The notes beneath the pieces were generated by a model, which had not been told where the DNA came from, did not search any database, and saw only the letters and a program-made list of their open reading frames with translations. Of a stretch of 64,000 nucleotides of DNA, positions 1-7,800 are shown in pieces. Within the stretch, counting starts at the first letter, position 1. Each line of letters starts with the position of its first letter. Source of the stretch: Ornithinimicrobium laminariae (GTDB lineage: Bacteria > Actinomycetota > Actinomycetes > Actinomycetales > Dermatophilaceae); contig NZ_JAHZSU010000005.1 in NCBI RefSeq assembly GCF_019457945.1, positions 1 to 64,000 on the forward strand, given 5' to 3'. The translations under genes and the position numbers were made by a program.

Positions 1-120
1 CTTGTGCTTGCTGGGCTCGTTCTCGGTCGGCTTGTGCTTGCTGGGCTCGTTCTCGGTCGGCTTGTGCTTGCTGGGCTCGTTCTCGGTCGGCTTGTGCTTG
101 CTGGGCTCGTTCTCGGTCGG
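1..120. repeat. 30-bp tandem repeat, at least four copies
   Basis: Four head-to-tail copies of a 30-bp unit lie at 1-30, 31-60, 61-90 and 91-120, and look identical. The array starts at the window edge, so the true copy number is larger. There are no spacers, so it is not a CRISPR array. On the minus strand each copy encodes ADRERAQQAQ within the J-domain protein. Confidence 0.95.
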
Positions 121-367
121 CTTGTGCAGAGGGACCATCGTCAGCCGAAACTTTCGTGGTCTTTGCTCGGCTAAGGTCGGAATCGTACTGGGCCCTTTGG
201 GAAGGGTCGCCGAGAACTTCGAATGACTTAGTAATAGAATTGAAAAAGAATTCTGTGCCACCAAGGTCGGGATGAGCGTTGCGACACAGTTTTTTGTAGG
301 CTGACTTAATTTCATCCGTGGTGGCATTGTGCTTTACGCCCAAAATGTCATAGTGCGTATATTCCAT
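1..367 (-). CDS. J-domain (DnaJ-like) protein with decapeptide repeats, 3' end outside window
   Basis: Reading leftward from the ATG at 367, the frame is open to the window edge (122 codons seen). The first 65 or so residues form a J domain: YTHYDILGV, helix II, the diagnostic HPD tripeptide (in NAHPDLGG), then FEVLGDPSQRAQYD. J domains stimulate Hsp70 ATPase; the partner here would be the host DnaK (inference). From about residue 83 the chain becomes a tandem array of the decapeptide ADRERAQQAQ, encoded by the 30-bp repeats at 1-120 and probably helical or coiled-coil. There is no Gly/Phe-rich or zinc-finger region, so this is a class C (type III) J protein. Its job on the plasmid is unknown; it is divergent from the coupling-protein genes. 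The start is supported by the canonical J-domain N terminus. Confidence 0.85.
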   Translation of the reverse strand, partial: MEYTHYDILGVKHNATTDEIKSAYKKLCRNAHPDLGGTEFFFNSITKSFEVLGDPSQRAQYDSDLSRAKTTKVSADDGPSAQADRERAQQAQADRERAQQAQADRERAQQAQADRERAQQAQ

Positions 368-803
368 AGTCTCTCCGGGTCCCAATGCCTCGACGGTGCA
401 GACTCTGATGGTGCGAGAAGCTTCGACGATTAAAATCTATCAGATCGCAGTCTGAGTCAGTGTTTCGGAACAACGCGCGTGATCGTGGAAGGTGCAGACG
501 CATGACCCACATCAACGCCGGCGTTGCCGCGGACCACTATCTTGCCCCTAGGGTGGGCCACTAGCGTGATCCATATTGAGGTCTTTCGGACGGGCTGTGT
601 GAGAACGCCCATCACTGAAGGGCCTTGGCTCTCTCTCTGTTCTGCTTCGGCGCGCCCACCCCGACTCCACCTCACCCTCATCTGTGATGAGCCCCTTCGG
701 TGTCGGTGGCCAGGGCGCGGGGAGAAGGTGCGACGTCGCATGCCCTACGTTCGAGTACGTCATCGGTGACCCTGGCGCCCCCTGGGGCAGGCTTGTGGAG
801 GTT
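368..803. other. Divergent intergenic region, no supported gene
   Basis: This is the 5' region between the J-domain gene (leftward) and the coupling-protein operon (rightward). Both strands hold several short open frames, but none has convincing composition or a ribosome-binding site. It should contain the promoters of both divergent units. I could not pick a clear -35/-10 pair. Confidence 0.4.
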
Positions 804-1250
804 ATGCAACGAGAACGCCGGAACAACCCGTACCCATGGACATGGGAAATCCCAGTTTTCATCATGTTCGTGGTGGGCCTCATTGCGGTGATCGCTTTGC
901 ACGTGGGGCGGTCGCTGGCGAACTTCTTCGCTGGTGGTGGCTGGCGTCTTCCACAGTCTTCAGAGTGGTTTTCCAGCATTCCTGGTGTGCTCATGGGGGA
1001 CGCCGCCGCGGGGTTGCCCGGGGTTGAGGTGGTGGCGCAGTCTCAGACGCTGCTGGTGTGGATAGCGGTCAGTGAGGTGGTCTTCTTCGTGGCTCTCATG
1101 ACCGCCGGGCTGGTCGGGTGGCTGCGGTGGGGTGCGCCGGCCACCAAAGGCATGGCCACCAGGTCAGAGGCCGAAAAGATGCTGGGTTTGCGCCGTATTA
1201 GGAAGGTGTGCGCAGTCGTGCGCCCTGACCTCTACTCCGGGAAGCGGTGA
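804..1250 (+). CDS. Membrane-anchor subunit of a split type IV coupling protein
   Basis: A 148-residue protein with two strong hydrophobic segments: residues about 11-30 (IPVFIMFVVGLIAVIALHV) and about 75-105 (LLVWIAVSEVVFFVALMTAGLVGWL). The tail GMATRSEAEKMLGLRR...VVRPDLYSGKR resembles the linker that, in single-chain actinobacterial TraG/TraD coupling proteins, joins the membrane domain to the ATPase. The ATPase itself is the next gene, starting in the GTGA overlap at 1247. I chose ATG 804 because GTGGAG lies 5 bp upstream; the frame stays open to 684 but that extension has non-coding-like composition. The inferred role is to anchor the coupling ATPase at the membrane. Confidence 0.65.
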   Translation: MQRERRNNPYPWTWEIPVFIMFVVGLIAVIALHVGRSLANFFAGGGWRLPQSSEWFSSIPGVLMGDAAAGLPGVEVVAQSQTLLVWIAVSEVVFFVALMTAGLVGWLRWGAPATKGMATRSEAEKMLGLRRIRKVCAVVRPDLYSGKR

Positions 1251-2704
1251 ACACGATGGCAAAGTTTGATCCACGACAGGTCGGGTGGCAGTTGGGCCGG
1301 GCACAAGAGCCTCACGGGGGTGAGTTGTGGATTCCGTGGGATCGCACCGCCGGGGTGATCGGGCCCCAGGGCTCAGGTAAGACCTTGGATCTCCTCACAC
1401 CCGCGCTCCTTGATGCCCCTGGTGCGGCTTTGGTGACGCTCACCAAGCTTCAAGACCTTCTGTTGACCTTTACCGCAAGGTCTGAGGGAGACCGTCCCTG
1501 CCACGTGTTAGACCCGTTCGGCCTGGTGCCGGGTCTTCCACAGATGGTGTGGGACCCCGTGGACGGGTGCGTGGACCCCATCGTTGCTGAACGCAGAGCC
1601 AAAGCCTTCACCGCAGGAACAGTGAAAGGGGCCATGGCCGAGGGGTCAGGAGACCAGGCCGCCCGGTTCTATGCCGGGGAAGCCGCCAAAGTCATTCAGT
1701 CCTACTTCCACGCCGCAGCTTTGACGGGCCGAACCCTCGAAGATGTCCTTCAATGGGTAGCCAACCCGCTGAACGCGGCCGAGCCCTTTGACATCCTGCG
1801 AGAACACCCAGGTGCGGCACCATTTTGGTCCGGGCTGCTCCAAGGCGCATTGCATGGTGATGACCGAACTGCGGGCAACACCACCACGACCGTGCAGCAG
1901 GCAATGAGCCTGTTCTTCCAGGAGCCCATTCGGAGGCGGTGCATTCCTCAGCCGGGTCAACCAGCGACCAATATCGCAGATGTCATTGCACGCGGCGGCA
2001 CTATCTATCTCCTGGGCCGAGAGGACCCCTATGCCTCTGCGTCACCCTTGATGACTGCCCTAGCGGAGCACATCCTTGACACCGCGCTGAGTGCCGCGCA
2101 GCGGTCCCCATGGGGCCGGCTATGTCCACCATTTCTCTCGTGCCTGGATGAGTTGCCGTCCACGGCACCGTTACCGACGCTACGCACCCGGATGGCGAAC
2201 GAGCGGGCCATGGGCTTGTCCTTCATCTGGGCTGCGCAAACCCGCGCCCAACTGGATTCGATCTTTGGCCAACAAGAAGCCCGGGCCGTGCTGGGCCTGA
2301 CAAACAACCTCGTCATTTTCGGTGGGTCAAAGGACGTCCAGTTCAACAACGAAATCTCTGACGGGCTCGGCAAAGTGCGGGTTCGCCGGACAACCTGGAG
2401 CTCGGGGCAACGCTCAGGCAGTTCGCACTCAGCTGAAGACATTGCCGTGATGACCGGCTCGGAGATCCGCCAACTAAAAGAAAAGCACGCGCTGGTCATC
2501 TCCGAAAACAGCAAACCCATCATCACCAAGTTGCATCGGTGCATTGACGGCAAGGCCGGCAAACGCCTCAAGGCAGACGAAGCCGACCTGCGTCGACGTC
2601 TTGACGCTGAACAGCCCATGAAAGTCACGATCGAGGCACGGACCACTGCGGCGCTAGCTGAGGCTCGCCGACTGAACCTGCAGCGTGGAGGGTCTATCCA
2701 GTGA
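1247..2704 (+). CDS. Type IV coupling protein ATPase (VirD4/TraG/TraD family)
   Basis: A 485-residue cytosolic motor expected to feed the relaxase-DNA complex to the conjugation channel. The Walker A motif GPQGSGKT is at about residues 39-46. A Walker B-like hydrophobic strand ending in DE (SCLDELPS) is at about 297-303, followed by the conserved TraG C-terminal region with GREDPYASASPLMTALAEHI. No membrane segment is present; those lie in the gene upstream. The proposed GTG start overlaps the upstream stop (GTGA), implying translational coupling; ATG 1256 is an alternative. The 3' end overlaps the next start by 4 nt. Family VirD4/TraG, TraM-recognition type. Confidence 0.85.
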   Translation: MNTMAKFDPRQVGWQLGRAQEPHGGELWIPWDRTAGVIGPQGSGKTLDLLTPALLDAPGAALVTLTKLQDLLLTFTARSEGDRPCHVLDPFGLVPGLPQMVWDPVDGCVDPIVAERRAKAFTAGTVKGAMAEGSGDQAARFYAGEAAKVIQSYFHAAALTGRTLEDVLQWVANPLNAAEPFDILREHPGAAPFWSGLLQGALHGDDRTAGNTTTTVQQAMSLFFQEPIRRRCIPQPGQPATNIADVIARGGTIYLLGREDPYASASPLMTALAEHILDTALSAAQRSPWGRLCPPFLSCLDELPSTAPLPTLRTRMANERAMGLSFIWAAQTRAQLDSIFGQQEARAVLGLTNNLVIFGGSKDVQFNNEISDGLGKVRVRRTTWSSGQRSGSSHSAEDIAVMTGSEIRQLKEKHALVISENSKPIITKLHRCIDGKAGKRLKADEADLRRRLDAEQPMKVTIEARTTAALAEARRLNLQRGGSIQ

Positions 2705-3351
2705 CACAAGAGCCCATCTACCGCGCGAACACCAGACCACCGGTACCTCTGGCTTTGCCCTTCCCAACCGCGGGGCCTCGCTTGGCTAATCAGTACCGAG
2801 AATTAGAAATGGCAGCCAGCGGGGACGAAGCAGTTCTCGAGGCGCTCGGCGACTTGAGCTCGTTGCCGAGACCTTGGGAACCGGGAACTGTCCAATCACC
2901 CACCCTGCGCAAGGACCTCTTCGCCTGGCTCGATCACGTCGTGACCTGGTTCAACAGCGAATACGTGTGGGAATCAAACACCATGATCCCCGCCTGCTGG
3001 CCCTTACACCCCCACCTGGTGCATGAGATCGCGGTCCTGGCCGACCAGCGCCGCAAAGCAGGAGAGGCTTTCACCAGCGATCTCTTCGAAGAATGGCACC
3101 GCTACTCCGTCCCCTACTTTCTAGACCGAATGAAGGCACGCATGCGTGGCGTCTGCGATGAGAAGCACCAACCCTGGCCAGGTAAGGGTCGCTATGCACG
3201 CCACGTCGACTGGGCCGAGAAGCGCCAGGAGTCTTTCGCGCTCGATATCGAATCAATGCAGGGCCCCGAGACCACAACCCCCGCAGCTCCGAGACTCACA
3301 CTGGTTGATGGGAATCTCTTGGACGAAAAGTCCGGTGAGGTCTACGAATAG
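2701..3351 (+). CDS. Conserved transfer-region protein, function unknown
   Basis: A 216-residue soluble protein translated from GTG in a 4-nt overlap with the coupling ATPase, so it is almost certainly in the same operon. The centre (about residues 80-150) is rich in Trp and His, with CWPLHPHLVHEIAVLADQRR and EEWHRYSVPYFLDRM. I recognise this pattern from proteins beside coupling proteins in actinobacterial conjugative elements, but I cannot attach a biochemical function. There is no signal peptide or membrane segment. Its position suggests a role in substrate docking or relaxosome assembly; this is inference. Confidence 0.7.
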   Translation: MTQEPIYRANTRPPVPLALPFPTAGPRLANQYRELEMAASGDEAVLEALGDLSSLPRPWEPGTVQSPTLRKDLFAWLDHVVTWFNSEYVWESNTMIPACWPLHPHLVHEIAVLADQRRKAGEAFTSDLFEEWHRYSVPYFLDRMKARMRGVCDEKHQPWPGKGRYARHVDWAEKRQESFALDIESMQGPETTTPAAPRLTLVDGNLLDEKSGEVYE

Positions 3352-3563
3352 AAGGAGGGTGTGGTGTGTGGGTGTCCGTTGGGGGCACTCACTGCCCGCC
3401 GAGTAAAACTCAAGGCTTCGGGTCTCAGCGAGCATCAACGTTCGACGGGCTCGTCACGGTGGGTGCCTAGCTCTTTTCGTACTGCGTATATGAAGTCCCG
3501 CTCACCTTGGCTCCGACGTGACTCGATGTCAGCGCCCGGCCGTTTCGCTGATGGCGGCCATAG

Positions 3564-3953
3564 CTACGACGCTTCAATAAGTTCAGATGCGGCTTGATCC
3601 AGCGCGGGACTTGCGAGCATAAGTCTGCGCTGGATCGACAGAACTTCTCCGTGCGCCACACCCGCTCGATCCATGGTAGCTACCCGCTCGACTTCTGCTT
3701 TTTGGGCTGCGACCGTATCTGGCCCGTGCGGCTCAAGGGCCCTGAAAAAATCCCAATGAGCATGGTGCATCTCCCAGCCGCGCACCCAGAGCTTTTCCGA
3801 TGAAGTGAGCAATGCGCCAGCTAGATCTCGAATCTCGTTGCGATATCGCGTTCGTTCCTGCGTGGACCAGTTCATCCGTTGATTTATGAATATCCCGAAG
3901 AGCGCAATTGCCGCACCGATGACAGGTCCCGAGATTGTCGTGACTAGTTCCAT
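3564..3953 (-). CDS. Small single-pass membrane protein
   Basis: A 129-residue protein. Its N terminus is a membrane segment (residues about 4-24, TTISGPVIGAAIALFGIFI), followed by a basic, mostly helical cytosolic domain starting QRMNWSTQERTRYRNEI. It is convergent with the coupling-protein operon and divergent from the HNH nuclease gene. No family recognised. The coding call rests on the membrane-then-charged-helix layout and the lack of a better frame. The stretch 3352-3563 between it and the operon holds no gene I can support. Confidence 0.55.
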   Translation of the reverse strand: MELVTTISGPVIGAAIALFGIFINQRMNWSTQERTRYRNEIRDLAGALLTSSEKLWVRGWEMHHAHWDFFRALEPHGPDTVAAQKAEVERVATMDRAGVAHGEVLSIQRRLMLASPALDQAASELIEAS

Positions 3954-4044
3954 ACGCGCACACTACGACTCGACGAGTCAGCCAGCGAGGCTACGTGTCT
4001 GCTGAACCCGGCACTCGAAGTCACTGTCAGGGCGAAGCCCTATC

Positions 4045-4072
4045 CTTGTCTGTGATGGCCATCACAGACAAG
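4045..4072. promoter_or_regulatory. Perfect 28-bp palindrome spanning the HNH gene start
   Basis: CTTGTCTGTGATGG is followed directly by its exact reverse complement, with no loop bases. The ATG at 4055 used by the HNH nuclease lies in the left arm. It could be an operator bound by a dimeric repressor, a recognition site for the nuclease itself, or an mRNA hairpin hiding the start codon. Confidence 0.7.
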
Positions 4073-4789
4073 ACTCGTCGCCTGCTCTGGGGGCGGTCGG
4101 CTGCGCGCTGCGCCCTCTGCCAGCGAATCCTGGTCGAAGACGAGACCAGTGATAGTGAGGCATCCATCGTTGGTGAGGAAGCCCACATAACTGCCAGGTC
4201 ACCGGGGGGCCCTCGATACGACCCACTCGCCACCGATCAGGTCGACCACATCTCTAACCTCTTGTTGTTGTGCCGGGTCCACCACAAGAAGGTTGACGAC
4301 CAGGTCCAGGATTTCCCTGTGGAGGCGCTGCGAGTCATTAAGGACCAGCATGAGGCGAGGATGCGTACTCGCACCGAGGACGAAAATGCGGACCGGGCGG
4401 AGGGCGAACGAGACCCCGGGCCAGTCATCCTTCCGCTCGTATGCACAGGTGGCCAGTTGTGGGACATCGTGGCCGACGCAATGGCATACCGCTTTGAAGG
4501 ACTCGATGACGGCCAGGCAGGCGAGGACCTGGTCGACGCCGTCGATTCTTTCCTGCAGTCAGTCGTCGACTGGGGCGAAATCTCAACTGACGTCAAAGCG
4601 CAGGGGCTGAGCTTCGTCAGAGACGCCAAGCGTTCCTTACAAGCAGAACTGACGGAGATCCTCGAAATGGATCTGCGGGTTTTCGGTATCGTGCGATCTG
4701 AGCCGTCAGGCTACGCCAATGTGGGCGAATGGCTGGTCGCGACCGTCGCAGTCACTCTCGCATCAAGCAACAGTATTCTCGTGCTCTAG
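4055..4789 (+). CDS. HNH endonuclease-domain protein
   Basis: A 244-residue protein (264 if the frame start at 3995 is used). Residues about 5-85 form an HNH nuclease: CALC near residue 19, then EEAHITARSPGGPRYDP, then DHISNLLLLCRVHHKKVDDQ with the final His pair. The layout is that of restriction- or defence-associated HNH proteins with a Cys pair for zinc. The remaining 150 residues are acidic and helical without a recognised fold and may be a sensor or target-binding module. The gene is monocistronic. The start codon sits in the 28-bp palindrome at 4045-4072, suggesting tight control. I preferred ATG 4055 because the HNH homology begins immediately after it. Confidence 0.75.
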   Translation: MAITDKTRRLLWGRSAARCALCQRILVEDETSDSEASIVGEEAHITARSPGGPRYDPLATDQVDHISNLLLLCRVHHKKVDDQVQDFPVEALRVIKDQHEARMRTRTEDENADRAEGERDPGPVILPLVCTGGQLWDIVADAMAYRFEGLDDGQAGEDLVDAVDSFLQSVVDWGEISTDVKAQGLSFVRDAKRSLQAELTEILEMDLRVFGIVRSEPSGYANVGEWLVATVAVTLASSNSILVL

Positions 4790-4859
4790 CCGTAAGCCTC
4801 CTCTGCAGTTGGCCCGTACCTTGGTCTTCATAGGAGGGTCTGCAGACTCTGGGGGATGA

Positions 4860-7800
4860 CTATCGAGTGGGCCTTGGGCCAAATTCACCGGGCGACACAA
4901 GGCGGTCGTGTCCGGATCTTGGTGACCGGCTTGTCGGAATGCCCTGTTTTGTCATCTTTCGAGGTTCGTTCGTGTGGGTAATTAGGGTCGCCAGACGGTA
5001 ACGCATCTCCTGGGCTGGCGTGTGACCTAAGTGCGGGTCGTCGGCGATGGAATCGTCTAAGAGACGTGGAACGTCGTGCCCTTCCTGGTGTAGTTGGTTG
5101 ATGAGATTCGCCAAAGCTGGCCAGTCTGCGGCCGAGCTGATTCGAGCGTCGATGCGGGTGGCGGTTCCTGCCCACCGTTGCTCTGGGGGTAGGCCCGCTT
5201 GGGCTTCGAGGCGTTGGCGTAAATCTTGGGAAGAACTGATTTGGTTCCTGGCGACCTGCCGTGGGTCAGCGTTCCATTCCTTAACGGCGGCCAGCAGCGC
5301 GGTTCTGGCCTCGCTATCAGAGACCTCGAAGCGCGTGGCCATGGCCACCGCAGCTTCTCCCCACAGTTTGGGGTCGCCGCTTGCCGCGACGGTGCCTGCG
5401 CTTGCGAGACCTGTTTCGGCCGGCATGTTGTCGAGTCGCTCCCGCAAGAGAATTTGTGAAGAGGCGACAGGGTTTTCCAGGGCGTCAAGAAGGGCACCGG
5501 GGCCGCCTCGTTCGAGTAAGTCTGATGGGTCTGAGCCTGTGGCAAGGATGGCTCTGGACGGGAGGAGCGCGTGCTGGGCCAGTAGCCAGTGGTCCTTTTC
5601 GGCCGCGACGTGCCCTGCGAGGTCCGCGTCGGTAGCGATGACGGGCGCCTGCGGGTAAGAGGCCAACTGCGCGGCTTGGGCCTCGGTCAAAGCCGTGCCC
5701 AGGGGAGTGACACCCACATAGCGACCGGCTGACGCCAGGGTGATGGCGTGGGCATCCATCGGTCCTTCAACCAGAACTGGGGTGGCATCGCCACGCGAGA
5801 GTTCGGGGAGGGCACCGTACAACTGGTTTCCCTTGGTGAAGAGCGCGGTACTTGGGGTGTTGAGGTACTTCGGCCCAGCGTGAGGCGTCTCGTACGTGTG
5901 CTCTGGGTTTCGGCGACCAACGAAACCTAGGACACGGTCTTGGTGAATGATCGGGAAGACGGCCCGGTCGCGGAATCGGTCGATTAAGTTCCCGCGCCGC
6001 GTCATGGTAGCTAGTCCGGATTCAAGGAGTTCGGCATCCGTGGCGCCTTGGCCTCGGGCGTGGTTGACGAGGTTGTCCCAACCCGCGGGGGCGTAGCCGG
6101 GGCGCACGTAGGGGTGGTTTGCCACGTCGAGTCCGAATCTTTCGTGCAGATACGTCCTTGGCCAGCCACCGTGAGTGAATTGGTCTTCGTAGTAAGACAA
6201 GGCGAGGGCGTTAACTTCGGCCAGTCTGGAGGGTGTGGTGGTGACTTCCTCCCATTCTTGGGCTTGGGCGACCATGCGTTCGATTTCTTCGTCGCTGGGT
6301 TCCAACGCGGTGGCGGTGTCGCGGATGATGGCTTGCCAGGCCAACGCGGCTTCAACGTCCTCATGGTGTTCACCCTGCTCGCGCTGTTGCTCGAGCAGGG
6401 GCGTGGCCAGGTCGTTGTCGTTGAGGTCGGACATATCCATCATGTCCCTCCGCTCCGCCTCTGTGGGGGCATGGCTGGGGGCGGTGATGTCACCGTCCCA
6501 GAGGTCTTCGGGCGGCTCGTCGATGTCTGGGGCGCCGGTGTCGCAGTCGTCTATCGGCGCGTCAGTGAGCAGCGTGATCTTCCAGACCATGGCCTGGGCC
6601 GCATCGACTCCAGAGTGTTCGGGTGGGGCTGTTCCGAGAAGGTCTTTCACCGACCAGCCGCGTTGGTAGGCGTGGTCCAGCGTCGTGACCAAGGCCCCCC
6701 ACATAGGGCTTTGCCCGGTCGTGGCTGCGCGATCAGCACCCAGGTATTCGCTGAAGGACTGTGCCCAGCCCGTCCCACCTTCCAACGGGTCACTCGCTAG
6801 TGGTGGGGCCATGCGTGAACTCAGACGCCACCACAAAGCCCCGGCTGCGTGATCATCGGGTAAGGGGCCGATCGCTGCAGCACTTCGCAGAAGCGCCGCA
6901 CTGTTGATGCCTGAGCGTGAGGCACTAGCCAGGCGTTCGGCTAACACCAAGGTGAAGGGGTCGCTGTTGATAGAGGGGGAGAACTCGGAGAGCAGGGGAC
7001 CCCACTCCTGGAGGGCCGGTGCCCGGTTGCCCTGGACTTGGCGCTGTAACTTTTTTTGGTGGTTGGCAGGTGCTTTAGCGAGACTGCGCGGCCCGGTGGG
7101 GCGCATATCGTCGCTGGCAACGTTCCGTGCTGCCCGCCATACAGCAACATCGGCGAGTGTTTTCGCGTTGAGGCGAGCATTACCTTGACGGGCCCACTCG
7201 GGTACCTCTGCCTGCCCTGAGCACTGGCGGACCTGAGTGCTGAGGTGCACCACTTGGTCATTGCGCGCTTGTAGATAGGTGCCCCAGGTGTCATCCGCTA
7301 AGAGAACATCAGGAATGGCAGGCGCCCAGGGCAATGGACCATGGCCCGCATTGCGCAAGCCGGTGTCATCGAGTCGCCAATCCAGCACGGCCGCTGGGTC
7401 ATTTGCAGTTCCCAGCTCTCGACGATGGGCAGCGCTGCGCAAAGCACCTATCGGGTCAACGCCATTCGCGTTCAGGAGAGCCAAGTGGCCACGCAGCGTG
7501 GGCCAGGCGGGAGCACTTGAAATGTTTGGCACGACTTCGTCAGCCATCGTGTCGATGGTGTGGGTGTCGGTGGCCCACAGGGATTCGGCTGCCTCGTAGA
7601 GAGAGTCGATATAGCGATCAGTTGCTGGGCCAAGGAGATGTGCAGGGTCTGCTTGGTCTCGCAGAACCGTTGAAGCAGATACAGGGGCACCATCTCGGGC
7701 TAAGACACCTTCGAGTGCGTCGACGGCGGTGAGGGGATGGACGCCCTCTGGCCGAACGACGTTGTGGGGATCGCCATCGCCGACGACCTCTAGATAGACA

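Noticed and set aside
1..120. CRISPR array
   Set aside because: The 30-bp repeats are contiguous without spacers and encode a peptide repeat.
2..226. Plus-strand frame with LLGSFSVGLC repeats
   Set aside because: It is the reverse reading of the J-domain gene repeats; the minus strand has the HPD motif and full J-domain pattern.
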